From Geomonas azotofigens (GTDB lineage: Bacteria; Desulfobacterota; Desulfuromonadia; Geobacterales; Geobacteraceae), in assembly GCF_018919395.1 (NCBI RefSeq), contig NZ_JAHLME010000001.1:496001-560000 (forward strand): a stretch of DNA of 64,000 bases. Direction: 5' to 3'. A program made the translations under genes and the position numbers. Position 1 is the stretch's first letter, and each line of letters starts with the position of its first letter. The notes beneath the pieces are model-generated. The model searched no databases and had not been told where the DNA came from. It saw nothing but the letters and a program-made list of their open reading frames with translations. Shown here one piece after another: positions 8,303 through 19,907 of the stretch.

Positions 8303-9283
8303 TTACGCCCTAAAGAGCACCCCTCCCCAGGAAAGCCCGCCGCCGAACCCCATCATCAGCACCAGCTCCCCGGGCTTGATCACGCCGTTTCTCCGGTTCT
8401 CGTCCAGGGCGAGGCCCACCGAGCCGGCGGCGGTGTTGCCGTAACGGTCCAGGTTGAGCAGGAACTTCTCCTTGGGGATCCCGGTCTTCTTGGAGATGAA
8501 GTCGATGATGCGCACGTTGGCCTGGTGCGGGATGATGTGGTCGATCTCTTCCGGCTTCACCCCGCCGCGCTCGGCGAGGTCGGTGATAATGCGCGGAATG
8601 ACGTCGGTGGCGAAGCTGAACACGCTTTTGCCCGCCATCTTGAAGGTGTTCTCCTTGGCCGCGATGCTCTCGGCGCTGACCGGCTTCCTCGATCCGGAGG
8701 AGGGCACCTGGATCAACTCCCAGCCGTTGCCGTCGCTTTGCATAACGGAGTGCTGAATCCCCTTCCCTGACAGTCCCGCCCCCAGGATCACCGCCCCGGC
8801 GCCATCGCCGAAGAGCGGCGCAGTGGTCCTGTCATCCATATCGAGGATCTTGGAATAGGTGTCCGCGCCGATCAGGAGCACCTTGCGGTACTTCCCCGAG
8901 CGGATCAGGTTGTCCGCGAGTTCGACGCCGTAGATGAAGCTGCTGCAGACCGCGTTCATGTCGAAGGCGAACGCCTTGGCGGCGCCGATGTTCTTCTGCA
9001 CCATGCAGGCGGTGGCGGGAAGGATCATGTCGGGGGTGGAGGTGGCGACGATGATGCAGTCGAGTTCGAGGGGGTCGACATCGGCGTTTTCGAGGGCGAG
9101 GAGGGCGGCGTTGGTGGCGAGATCCGAGGTCGCCTCCTCCGCTGCCGCGAAGCGTCTTTCACGGATGCCGGTCCGGGAGTGGATCCACTGGTCCGCGTCA
9201 TCCACCAGGTAGTCGAAGTGAGCATTGGGGACGACCCGCGCCGGAACGTAGCCGCCGGTCCCCAGAATTTCCGCACGTATCAT
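8303..9283 (-). CDS. fabH: beta-ketoacyl-ACP synthase III
   Basis: This 326-residue KAS III starts fatty-acid synthesis by condensing an acyl-CoA with malonyl-ACP. The catalytic triad is visible: Cys113 in AVCSSFIYG, His in HIIPHQANVRI (about residue 243), and Asn in RYGNTAAGSVGLAL (about 273). Length and the GFGGGLSWG C-terminus are typical. The usual context of fabH in an acpP/fabD/fabG cluster is absent here; it stands alone before a terminator, so it may be a second FabH copy or a paralogue with different acyl preference. The ATG at 9283 follows AGGGAGGCG. Confidence 0.9.
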   Translation of the reverse strand: MIRAEILGTGGYVPARVVPNAHFDYLVDDADQWIHSRTGIRERRFAAAEEATSDLATNAALLALENADVDPLELDCIIVATSTPDMILPATACMVQKNIGAAKAFAFDMNAVCSSFIYGVELADNLIRSGKYRKVLLIGADTYSKILDMDDRTTAPLFGDGAGAVILGAGLSGKGIQHSVMQSDGNGWELIQVPSSGSRKPVSAESIAAKENTFKMAGKSVFSFATDVIPRIITDLAERGGVKPEEIDHIIPHQANVRIIDFISKKTGIPKEKFLLNLDRYGNTAAGSVGLALDENRRNGVIKPGELVLMMGFGGGLSWGGVLFRA

Positions 9284-9359
9284 GTAGAGAGCGCCTCCCT
9301 TGCTTCCCGCTTGGACCGCCGGGAAACGCTACCCTTATCTCACAATAAAATAACGTTTG

Positions 9360-9671
9360 TCAATTGTCTCCTTTGAAAAAAGCGGCATCCACCACTCCGT
9401 AGGCCCACAGGATCATGAATGCGCCCAAAAGCCATTTTACGTAAGGGGCATCCGCCTGGATCGCGGTCAACACCTGCTCCGGGGTGAGTCCCTGTTTGCC
9501 GGCGACCATCAGCTTCCCCGCGCTTCTGAGGCCGATGAACAGTCCCCCGAGCAGGAAGATGTTGTCCAGCAGGAGCATCACCCCTCCCTTGACGCGGCTG
9601 CCCCGGTACAACTGTCCCAGTCCGGGGAGCACCAGGGCGGAAAGTGCTACGCATTTGATCCTGTTTGCCAT
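9360..9671 (-). CDS. small membrane protein, TM2-like
   Basis: This 103-residue protein has an N-terminal hydrophobic segment with LSALVLPGLGQLYRG, the Pro-Gly-x-Gly-Q-x-Y-x-G signature of TM2-type domains, then a second helix (LLLDNIFLLGGLFIGL) and a third near the C-terminus (WLLGAFMILWAYGVV). AAGGAGATAT lies before the ATG at 9671. It is a probable inner membrane protein of unknown function. It shares the strand with fabH but lies 76 bases upstream of it, so it may have its own promoter. Confidence 0.75.
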   Translation of the reverse strand: MANRIKCVALSALVLPGLGQLYRGSRVKGGVMLLLDNIFLLGGLFIGLRSAGKLMVAGKQGLTPEQVLTAIQADAPYVKWLLGAFMILWAYGVVDAAFFKGDN

Positions 9672-9758
9672 CCATATCTCCTTGTCTGCCCGCCACCCGG
9701 CGGGTTGTTGATTAAATTGTGTTGTGCCACGGGCCGAATTTTGCTAGTTATCATCGCT

Positions 9759-10343
9759 ATGGACCATGCCGAACGCATCAAAAGGCGCGACGCCATCATC
9801 CCGCTTTTAAAGGACCCGGACCCGGAGGTGCGCCTGTCCGCCTCGACGGCGCTGGAGGCCCTGGAGGCGGCGGAGAGCCTCGAGGAGGTCTTCGATCGCC
9901 TCAAACGCGGCGACCGCGCCACCAAGGTGGCCGCCATCTACGCCCTGGGGCGGATCGGCGACGAGAGGGTGCTGCCGATCCTCTACTACTGCGCGGGGAG
10001 GCCCGAAGAGGACATCCGGTGCGCGGCGGTCAAGGTCCTGGGAGAACTGGCCCGCCCCGATGCGCTTGCCACCCTGCTGGAGAAGCTGCAGGACCCCGCG
10101 GTCACCGTGCGGGCCCTGGCCATCGAGGCGCTGTCGCGCTACCGCAACCCCTCCCTGGCAGCCAAGCTCGTCCCGTTCCTGGAGGCCAACGACGGCATCC
10201 TCGACGCCGAGGCGGCCCTCGCCCTGGGGCGCATCGGAGGGGCCGCAGGGGCCACGCTTTCCGACGCCGTCATCAAGCTGCTTTCCTCCCCCTTCGACAA
10301 GACCCGCGCCGCCGCCGCCACGGCCCTGGCGCAGCTTCCCTGA
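9759..10343 (+). CDS. HEAT-repeat protein
   Basis: From ATG 9759 the frame encodes 194 residues made of about five alpha-helical HEAT/PBS-lyase-like repeats. Repeating units read like DPDPEVRLSASTALEAL, TKVAAIYALGRIGDERVLP, EDIRCAAVKVLGELARPDA and PAVTVRALAIEALSRY. Such proteins are scaffolds for protein interaction, and no enzyme motif is seen. The frame is open far upstream (to 9357), but that part is antisense to the neighbouring membrane-protein gene, so I start at the ATG despite a weak ribosome binding site. It converges on the HD-domain gene with only six bases between. Confidence 0.75.
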   Translation: MDHAERIKRRDAIIPLLKDPDPEVRLSASTALEALEAAESLEEVFDRLKRGDRATKVAAIYALGRIGDERVLPILYYCAGRPEEDIRCAAVKVLGELARPDALATLLEKLQDPAVTVRALAIEALSRYRNPSLAAKLVPFLEANDGILDAEAALALGRIGGAAGATLSDAVIKLLSSPFDKTRAAAATALAQLP

Positions 10344-10349
10344 TCCGGT

Positions 10350-11090
10350 TCAACCTCCCCCGTCCGTCAGTTCCAGAAACCCTTCCACGATGGTCCCGTC
10401 CAGCACGGTGCCGCGCGCCCTTCTGAGCGCCTCGACCGCCTCGTCCCGCAGCATCGGGCGCTGGTAGGCCCTGAGCGTCGTGGTCGCATCGTAAAAATCC
10501 GCCACCGCGACGACCGCGCACGGCAGCCCGAGGCAAAGGGAGCGCGCCGACTCGGGGTAGCCGGTCCGGTCGAAACGGACATGGTGCGCGAGCACCGCCT
10601 CGACCACGCTCGCCGGCACCCCGGCCATGCCGCGCACGATCTCGGCACCGTACTCCGGGTGCTTCCGCATCTCCAGGACCTCGTCCCCGGATAGTTTCCC
10701 CGGCTTGTCCAGGATGCACAGATCGACCCGGGTCTTGCCGATGTCATGGAGAAACCCCGCCAGCCCGCACTGCGCCACCGGTTCGGCGTCATGCCCAAGC
10801 GACGCCGCCAGGGCCAGGGCCAGCAACCCGACGCTCACGCTGTGCCGGAAGGTGTAGCCGTCATCCTCCCGCGTCGGATCCAACTGCAGCAGGGACGCCG
10901 GATCCTTTAGGGCGCCCAGGGCCAGGGCGCGCACCCGGTCCATGAGAGGCTCGGCTGGCGGGATCATCCCGTTGCCGATCTCCTGGAAAACCTCCCTCAG
11001 CGCGTCGACTGCGTCGCGGCAAAGCGCGGACAACCGGTCCATCTCGCTGGGCGGGAGTGATTTTGCTCTTTTCTTGTCGGCAGTCGCCAC
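10350..11090 (-). CDS. HD-GYP-like domain phosphohydrolase
   Basis: From the GTG at 11090 (AGGAGG four bases upstream) the protein has 246 residues. The metal site motif FLHDIGKTR is near residue 117, followed by HHVRFDRTGYP near 175, the variant of the HHExxDGxGYP loop of HD-GYP domains, and VAVADFYDATTT near 200. HD-GYP domains hydrolyse cyclic di-GMP. The domain is trimmed, with no receiver or sensor attached, and the loop deviates (VRFDRTGYP), so activity is uncertain. An upstream GTG at 11204 would add 38 poorly structured residues. Confidence 0.72.
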   Translation of the reverse strand: MATADKKRAKSLPPSEMDRLSALCRDAVDALREVFQEIGNGMIPPAEPLMDRVRALALGALKDPASLLQLDPTREDDGYTFRHSVSVGLLALALAASLGHDAEPVAQCGLAGFLHDIGKTRVDLCILDKPGKLSGDEVLEMRKHPEYGAEIVRGMAGVPASVVEAVLAHHVRFDRTGYPESARSLCLGLPCAVVAVADFYDATTTLRAYQRPMLRDEAVEALRRARGTVLDGTIVEGFLELTDGGG

Positions 11091-11268
11091 CGGGCCTCCT
11101 GGGTAGGGCAAACCATTAAAGGAAAGAGCTGATTTTATCTTAGCCGGGGAAACCTTGTCAAACTGAATGGCAGGTGGAGCCCGCGAGCGCGCCAGAGTTG
11201 ACACTGTTGAGCAAAAAGCTTAGCATTACGTAGTTTTTCACTCGCCATCGGCGAGGCTTTGGGGGGGT

Positions 11269-12630
11269 ATGGCAAAGGTAAAGGTGAAGACCGGGTACGT
11301 CTGCTCCGACTGTGGCGCGACCTATCCGAAATGGCAGGGACACTGCGGCGCCTGCGACGCCTGGAGCACCATAAAGGAGGTGCGCCTGGGTGCGGAGCCC
11401 CGTGCCGGACGGCGCGACGGCTTCGCCGGCGCCGTCTCCGCGGTCACCCTGCTCGGTGACGTGAAGTGCACCGAGGAGGCCCGCTTCTCCAGCGGCAGCG
11501 AGGAGTTCGACCGGGTGCTCGGGGGGGGCTTCGTCCCCGGCTCGGTGATCCTGATCGGCGGCGACCCCGGCGCGGGGAAGAGCACCATCCTGCTGCAGAC
11601 CATGTGTCATGCCGCGGCCAGCAAGGAGGTGCTCTACGTTTCCGGGGAGGAATCCCTGCAGCAGATCGCCGGGCGGGCCCGCAGGCTGCAGCTGCCGCTG
11701 GACCGGGTCAAGATGCTGGCCGAGAGCTCGGTGGAGCGGGTCCTGGAGGCGGCCGAGAGCGAGCGCCCCGAGGTGGTCGTGATCGACTCGATCCAGGTGA
11801 TGCAATCCGCCGGTATCGACGCCGCGCCGGGCGGGGTATCCCAGGTTCGTGAATCAGCCGCCGCCTTCACCTGCTTCGCCAAGACTTCCGGCGTCGTGCT
11901 GATCATGGTCGGGCACGTCACCAAGGACCAGTCGCTGGCGGGGCCCATGACGCTGTCCCACATGGTCGACACCCAGGTGATGCTCTCCTCCACCGAGGAC
12001 GCCCGCTACCGGCTCATGCGCACCACCAAGAACCGCTTCGGACCGGTGAACGAGCTCGGCGTCTTCGCCATGACCGAGCGGGGGCTGCGCGAGGTGAAGA
12101 ACCCAAGCGCCATCTTCCTCTCACGCACCGAGAACGCGGCGCCGGGGAGCCTGATCAGCGTGCTCTGGGAAGGGACCAGACCGCTGCTGGTGGAGATCCA
12201 GTCGCTGGTGGTATCGGCCCAGTACGGTTCGCCGCGCCGGCTCGGCATCGGGCTGGACCAGAACCGCATCGCCATGATCCTCGCCGTGATCACCAAGCAC
12301 GGCGGCCTGGTCCTCTCCGACCAGGACGTCTTCGTCAACGTGGTGGGCGGGATCCGGGTGCTGGAAACGAGCGCCGACCTCGCCGTGGCCCTCGCCATCG
12401 TCTCCAGCTTCAGGAACTCGCTGCTGCCGCAGGACCTGCTGGTATTCGGGGAGGTGGGGCTGTCGGGGGAAATCCGGCCGGTCTCCAACGGGGAGTCGAG
12501 ACTCAAGGAAGGGGTGAAGCACGGGTTCACCAGGGCCATCGTCCCCAAGGGGAACGCGCCCAAGAAAGATATCGCCGGGATGAAGGTGGTCGGGGTGACC
12601 TCTCTCGCCGAAGCCCTCGACGCCATCTAG
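11269..12630 (+). CDS. radA: DNA repair protein RadA
   Basis: This 453-residue RadA/Sms is a hexameric branch-migration helicase in recombination repair. The N-terminal zinc finger has CSDCGATYPKWQGHCGACDAW-type cysteines (about residues 12-30). Walker A is GGDPGAGKST (about 97-106), and the RadA-specific KNRFG lies near residue 250. A Lon-protease-like C-terminal domain ends the chain. The ATG at 11269 follows a G-rich ribosome binding site. The gene is read divergently from the HD-domain gene. Confidence 0.96.
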   Translation: MAKVKVKTGYVCSDCGATYPKWQGHCGACDAWSTIKEVRLGAEPRAGRRDGFAGAVSAVTLLGDVKCTEEARFSSGSEEFDRVLGGGFVPGSVILIGGDPGAGKSTILLQTMCHAAASKEVLYVSGEESLQQIAGRARRLQLPLDRVKMLAESSVERVLEAAESERPEVVVIDSIQVMQSAGIDAAPGGVSQVRESAAAFTCFAKTSGVVLIMVGHVTKDQSLAGPMTLSHMVDTQVMLSSTEDARYRLMRTTKNRFGPVNELGVFAMTERGLREVKNPSAIFLSRTENAAPGSLISVLWEGTRPLLVEIQSLVVSAQYGSPRRLGIGLDQNRIAMILAVITKHGGLVLSDQDVFVNVVGGIRVLETSADLAVALAIVSSFRNSLLPQDLLVFGEVGLSGEIRPVSNGESRLKEGVKHGFTRAIVPKGNAPKKDIAGMKVVGVTSLAEALDAI

Positions 12631-12756
12631 CACCACTTTGGGAGCCTTGGCGGCGTACATTGCGTTTTCGGCATCTTTTCGTTAAGAGGAAAATTTCACT
12701 TTACTAATTTACAAAAATCCTCTTTAATGTCGTATTGATTAGAAAGGGCAGGTGTC

Positions 12757-13113
12757 ATGAATTCGGAAAAGCTCGAGTATTTCAGAGGTATCCTTCAGGA
12801 AGAGAAACGATCGCTCCTGGAAGAGGCAGGCCGGACCGTCATGGAGATGAACTCCGACACGACCAACTTCCCGGACCCGACCGACCGTGCCACCCAGGAA
12901 TCCGACCGCACCTTCGAACTGCGCATCCGGGACCGCGAGCGTAAGCTGATCGTCAAGATCCAGGAAGCGCTGAACCGCATCGACCAGGGCACCTTCGGCA
13001 TCTGCGAGGTGTGCGAAGAGGACATCAGCGAAGCGCGCCTGAAGGCCCGTCCGGTGACCACCCTCTGCATCGACTGCAAGATGGAACAGGAAAAGAAGGA
13101 AAGGTTCCGCTAG
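12757..13113 (+). CDS. dksA: DksA/TraR family zinc-finger transcription factor
   Basis: This 118-residue protein has a helical coiled coil (about residues 3-80) followed by a C4 zinc finger, CEVCEEDISEAR plus CIDCK, and ends in a basic tail. DksA proteins enter the RNA polymerase secondary channel and work with ppGpp. The acidic coiled-coil tip is present as DPTDRATQESDRT rather than the DxxDxA of E. coli DksA, and the protein is shorter than the 151 residues of E. coli DksA, as is common in Geobacter. AAGGGCAGG precedes the ATG. It stands between radA and the kinase gene on the same strand. Confidence 0.88.
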   Translation: MNSEKLEYFRGILQEEKRSLLEEAGRTVMEMNSDTTNFPDPTDRATQESDRTFELRIRDRERKLIVKIQEALNRIDQGTFGICEVCEEDISEARLKARPVTTLCIDCKMEQEKKERFR

Positions 13114-13153
13114 TTTCCCCCATCCCACGTGTTGTTCGTCCTTCGGAGTGCGC

Positions 13154-15457
13154 ATGGCTGCCCGGAAGGGAAATAACCTCCTGGAGCAAGCGTTACGTGT
13201 TGCCCAGTCTTCCGGCCGCTCGCACCAGGGCCGGCTCCGCAGCCTGCTCCGCCTGGCTGCCCGTACCCCCGGCATTGCCTCGGCCTCCCTCTATCTTCCC
13301 GATTCGACAGAACCAGTTCTCAGCGAATGTTTCAGCTCGCTGCTCTCCGGCGCCAGCCGCGGCTGCCTGATCCCGTACGGGCAGGGTTGCGCCGGCCGCG
13401 CCGCAGCCGAGCTGCGCGACATTTACGGGACGTCCGTCGACCTGCACCCCGAGGAGCGCGGCAGCGACGAGGCGGGGCAGTTCGCCGCCATTCCCATCCT
13501 GGACGGCACCGGGCTGACCGCAGTCCTGACCCTCGCCTGTCCCGACCCCGAACTCCCCACGGAAAGCCTCGCCCTTTGCCGGCAGTTGGTCCCCGTCTTC
13601 TCGCTCACCCTGTCCGGGTTGGCGGCCGAGCAGCAGGCCCACAAGGCCCGCCGCGACCTGGCACTTATCTCCTCGCTGGGCCGGCTCATCGAGGCGCCCG
13701 TCCCGGCGGCTACGCTGCTGCCGCAGGTGGTCAAGCTCTGCACCGGCTCAGGAGTCGCCGGCTGCGCCGTGATCCGGCTCACCCCCAAGGGGCGCAACCG
13801 GGGCAGGGTGTACAAGGGGTGCCACAGTAGCGTGCGGAGGGAGTTGACGGCGCTGCTCGAATTCGAACAGAGGTTCTCCGCCCGCACCCTGGCCGCCGGC
13901 ACCTCCCGGACCGACAAGCTCCCCCTGCCGGGGTCATGCCGCTACGCCCTTTGCACCCCGCTCAGCTGCAACGGCCAGGTCCTCGGCGCGCTCTCCCTGT
14001 TCGGGGGAGCCGACCTCGTCGCCGCCGGGCAGGCGGAATTGGCCGAGACCGTCGCGCGTCTGGTCGCCGGTGCGCTCACCGAGGCGATCTGCGAGGAGCG
14101 GGTCGCCAGCTTCGACACGGAGAACGAGAAGAAGCTGAAGGAACTCTCCCTGCTCTACCGGCTGAGCAACACCATGCTCTCCACCATCAAGCTGAACAAG
14201 CTGATCCACCTGACCCTGACCGCCCTCACCTCCGGCCCCACCCCTTTCTTCGATCGCGCCATGCTCTTTCTGGCCAACGAGCGCTCCGGGTCGCTGGTAG
14301 GGATGCTTGGGGTCACCTCGGAGAACGCCCCTCCCCTCTCCATGCCGCCGGGCGGGGGTGACGACCTCCTCTCCAGCCGCTGGGACATCACCGAGGACGA
14401 GATGGCGGCCCAGCGGGAGTCGGAGTTCTCCCGGCAGGTGCAGGGCAAGAGGCTCGAGCTGGACCCGACCCTGAACATCGCCTCGCAGGCCGTGCTCGAG
14501 AGGCGGCTCATCTACATTCCCGAGGAGACCGGCATCGGTTCCGACGCGTCCGCGGTCTCGCGCACCGCGCTGGCCGCCTCGCCGCTCGTCGCCCACGGCC
14601 AGACGGTCGGGGTGGTGCTGGTGGACAACGCGCTCACCCTCTCCCCGATCACCCAGGAGCACCTGCGCTTTTTGCAGCTTTTCACCAACCAGGCCGGCAT
14701 GGCGATCGAAAACTCGATACTCTACAACAGGATCGAGGATGCCCACCGGCAGTTGAGCGAGGCCCAGGAGAGCCTGCTCCAGAAGGAGCGCCTGGCCGCC
14801 ATAGGAGAGATGGCCGCCGGCATCGCGCACGAGTTGAAGGGGCCACTGGTTTCTATCGGCGGATTCGCCGGTCGCCTGGCGCGCAAGCTCCCCGCCGAGA
14901 GCAACGAGTGGGCCAGCGCCGACCTGATCGTGCGCGAAGTGGTGCGCCTGGAGGGTATCCTCTCCGAGATCCTGCTCTTCTCCAAGAAGACCACCATCTG
15001 CTACACCCGCTGCAACATCGTGGACATCGTCAACGAGACCCTCGCCATGACCGCACCCACCGCCGAGGAGAAGCAGATCAGCATCAGCACCAAGTTCCCC
15101 CGTCAGCGCCAGCTCCTCCTCGGGGACTGCCAGCAGTTGAAGCAGGTGTTCATCAACATCATCCAGAATTCGCTGGAGGCCATGGCGCCGGGCGGGCAGC
15201 TGTCGATCCAGGTGCACCCGGGCGAGCTGGACGGTAAGGATGCCATCTCGGTGAAGATCGCCGACACCGGCGGCGGCATCCCGCTCGAGCAGTTGAACAA
15301 CATCTTCACCCCCTTTTTCACCACCAAGGAGAGCGGCACCGGCCTCGGGTTACCCATCGCCAACCGCATCATCACCAACCACGGCGGCAAGATCCACGTC
15401 ACCAACCACCCCGGCGTCGGCGCCGAGTTCCGCATCGTCCTCCCCAAGCACTGGTAG
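13154..15457 (+). CDS. GAF-domain sensor histidine kinase
   Basis: This soluble kinase has 767 residues from the ATG at 13154. Three GAF-like regions are visible (about residues 15-160, 175-310 and 335-525; the third has LSLLYRLSNTMLSTIKLNKLIHLT). A short coiled coil (AQESLLQKERLAAIGEMAAG) leads into HisKA with the phospho-acceptor His in AGIAHELKGPL (about residue 559). The ATPase domain carries the N box (NIIQNSLEAM), DTGGGIP, and TTKESGTGLGLPI. There is no transmembrane helix, so it senses a cytoplasmic ligand. No response regulator gene adjoins it, so its partner is elsewhere. Confidence 0.9.
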   Translation: MAARKGNNLLEQALRVAQSSGRSHQGRLRSLLRLAARTPGIASASLYLPDSTEPVLSECFSSLLSGASRGCLIPYGQGCAGRAAAELRDIYGTSVDLHPEERGSDEAGQFAAIPILDGTGLTAVLTLACPDPELPTESLALCRQLVPVFSLTLSGLAAEQQAHKARRDLALISSLGRLIEAPVPAATLLPQVVKLCTGSGVAGCAVIRLTPKGRNRGRVYKGCHSSVRRELTALLEFEQRFSARTLAAGTSRTDKLPLPGSCRYALCTPLSCNGQVLGALSLFGGADLVAAGQAELAETVARLVAGALTEAICEERVASFDTENEKKLKELSLLYRLSNTMLSTIKLNKLIHLTLTALTSGPTPFFDRAMLFLANERSGSLVGMLGVTSENAPPLSMPPGGGDDLLSSRWDITEDEMAAQRESEFSRQVQGKRLELDPTLNIASQAVLERRLIYIPEETGIGSDASAVSRTALAASPLVAHGQTVGVVLVDNALTLSPITQEHLRFLQLFTNQAGMAIENSILYNRIEDAHRQLSEAQESLLQKERLAAIGEMAAGIAHELKGPLVSIGGFAGRLARKLPAESNEWASADLIVREVVRLEGILSEILLFSKKTTICYTRCNIVDIVNETLAMTAPTAEEKQISISTKFPRQRQLLLGDCQQLKQVFINIIQNSLEAMAPGGQLSIQVHPGELDGKDAISVKIADTGGGIPLEQLNNIFTPFFTTKESGTGLGLPIANRIITNHGGKIHVTNHPGVGAEFRIVLPKHW

Positions 15458-15604
15458 CACCGCCCCGGTATCCTCCCGGGTACTATGGCACCAAAAAGAT
15501 CGTACTTGTCAGAACGCCCCCTCAAGCTCTATCCTCCCTCAAACCCAGTGCCGCCACCGCGGCAACGGCGATTCATATAATCAATTCTGGTACAGGAGGC
15601 GTAC

Positions 15605-16249
15605 GTGAAAGTCATCGGAATCAACGGCAGCCCCAGGAAGAAGTGGAACACGGCGCAGGTGCTGCAGAAGGCGTTGGCCGGGGCGGCGTCCCAGGGGGCG
15701 GAGACGGAACTGATTCATCTCTACGACATCGACTTCAAGGGATGCACGAGCTGCTTCGCCTGCAAGCTGAAGGGGGGCAAGAGCTACGGCAAATGCGCCA
15801 TGCGGGACGGGCTGACCCCGGTCCTCGAGAAGATCGCCCAGGCCGACGGGCTGGTGCTCGGGTCGCCGGTCTATTTCGGCAGGGCGACCGGGGAGATCTG
15901 CTCCTTCCTGGAAAGGCTCCTCTTCCAGTACTTCGTCTACTCGCAGCCGCCGGCTTCGTTGTTCGAGAGAACGATCCGGACCGCGTTCATCTACACCATG
16001 AACGTGCCGGAAACCCTGATGCAGGAGGCCAACTACGCCGTCCACATGGGGGGCAACGAGAACTACCTGCGCCGGATCTTCGGCGACTGCGAAACGCTCT
16101 GCTGCAACGAGACCGTCCAGTTCGACGACTACGACAAGTACGTCTTCAACTACTTCGATCCGCAGCAGAGGCGGGAAAGACACAGCGTGCTCTTCCCGGA
16201 AAACTGTCAAAAGGCCTTCGAACTCGGCAGGAGGCTCGTCCCGGCTTAG
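15605..16249 (+). CDS. flavodoxin-fold NAD(P)H-dependent oxidoreductase, iron-sulfur flavoprotein-like
   Basis: This 214-residue FMN-binding protein begins MKVIGINGSPRKKWNTAQVL, the phosphate-binding loop of the flavodoxin-like NADPH:FMN reductase family. A cysteine cluster follows at about residues 48-65 (CTSCFACKLKGGKSYGKC), like the compact cluster of iron-sulfur flavoproteins. A second FMN loop is GSPVYFGRATGE (about 88-99). The GTG at 15605 has AGGAGG six bases upstream. It may act as a redox shuttle or quinone/metal reductase; the substrate is not known. It ends before a good terminator. Confidence 0.82.
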   Translation: MKVIGINGSPRKKWNTAQVLQKALAGAASQGAETELIHLYDIDFKGCTSCFACKLKGGKSYGKCAMRDGLTPVLEKIAQADGLVLGSPVYFGRATGEICSFLERLLFQYFVYSQPPASLFERTIRTAFIYTMNVPETLMQEANYAVHMGGNENYLRRIFGDCETLCCNETVQFDDYDKYVFNYFDPQQRRERHSVLFPENCQKAFELGRRLVPA

Positions 16250-16267
16250 CCCGTGATCGGAAGTCCC

Positions 16268-16301
16268 GGCACCTGCATCCCTCACGCAGGTGCCTTTTCA
16301 T
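16268..16301 (+). terminator. terminator after flavoprotein gene
   Basis: GGCACCTGC (16268-16276) and GCAGGTGCC (16286-16294) form a 9-bp stem with a 9-base loop, followed by TTTTCATTT. It lies 18 bases after the stop codon. Confidence 0.85.
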
Positions 16302-16407
16302 TTGCCGCTAACTCATAGGGTTTTTAGCAGACCGTACTTCTTCAAGTTCCGGCTTCTCCTTCCGATATTAAGGGCATGACCATGAATCTGCGTGAGGAGG
16401 GAGAAGT

Positions 16408-16836
16408 ATGCCTATCGTGACTTGGGATGGAAGTCTGGCGGTTGGACACGAGATGATCGACCAGCATCATGAACATCTGGTGGAACTGCTCAACAGGACC
16501 TACGACGAGTTCTGCGACAGGAAATCCAGGCAGAGCCTGGAAGCTGTGCTGGACGAGCTGATCGATTACGCCACGTACCACTTCGCACAGGAAGAAGTGC
16601 TGATGGCCCAGGTCGAGTTTCCCGCCACAGAAGAACACGTGGGGGAACACGCCTTCTTCATCAGAAGAATCGGCGAGATCCAGAAGGAGTTTCTTTCCGG
16701 CACCGGGGCCATCTCCCTGGAAATCATCACCTTCCTGAAGGACTGGCTGGTGAACCACATCTCTCAGAAGGACACCCAGCTCGGTGACTATGCCAATGCC
16801 CGTCAGGGGAAACCCGTGATCATCGACCTCGACTGA
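16408..16836 (+). CDS. bacteriohemerythrin
   Basis: This 142-residue single-domain hemerythrin binds O2 at a di-iron site. The expected ligands are present: His in IDQHHEHL (about 20-21), His58 and Glu62 in YHFAQEE, His77 and His81 in HVGEH, and His117 plus Asp122 in NHISQKD. The start ITWDGSL-type motif ([12 protein letters not shown]) is canonical. GAGGAGGGAG precedes the ATG. In microaerobic and anaerobic metal reducers these proteins scavenge or sense oxygen. It is monocistronic, followed by an inverted repeat. Confidence 0.94.
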   Translation: MPIVTWDGSLAVGHEMIDQHHEHLVELLNRTYDEFCDRKSRQSLEAVLDELIDYATYHFAQEEVLMAQVEFPATEEHVGEHAFFIRRIGEIQKEFLSGTGAISLEIITFLKDWLVNHISQKDTQLGDYANARQGKPVIIDLD

Positions 16837-16878
16837 CCGACGCAGGTCCCGCCTCTTCTCTCGTTACCCCCCCGTCAA

Positions 16879-16905
16879 GCCGCCCCTGGTCGATCCAGGG
16901 GCGGC
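16879..16905. terminator. strong stem-loop after bacteriohemerythrin gene
   Basis: GCCGCCCCTGG (16879-16889) and CCAGGGGCGGC (16895-16905) form a perfect 11-bp stem with a 5-base loop. There is no T run, so it may act as a weak terminator or an mRNA 3' stabiliser. Confidence 0.55.
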
Positions 16906-17011
16906 AGCGCAAATTGCTTCAAGTTTCCCATGGTGTTTCCGATACGCTGTGACTAGCGGCGCGTATGAAAGTTCATCGCACCAGGAATTTATCGCGGCAA
17001 GGGTGGCCAGA

Positions 17012-19840
<2,829 letters not shown>

Positions 19841-19907
19841 AAGGGAAGAGACGGCGCCCGCCCCGCGGGCGCTGGTGGGATACCACGTGGAGGAGATGAA
19901 GGTCGAA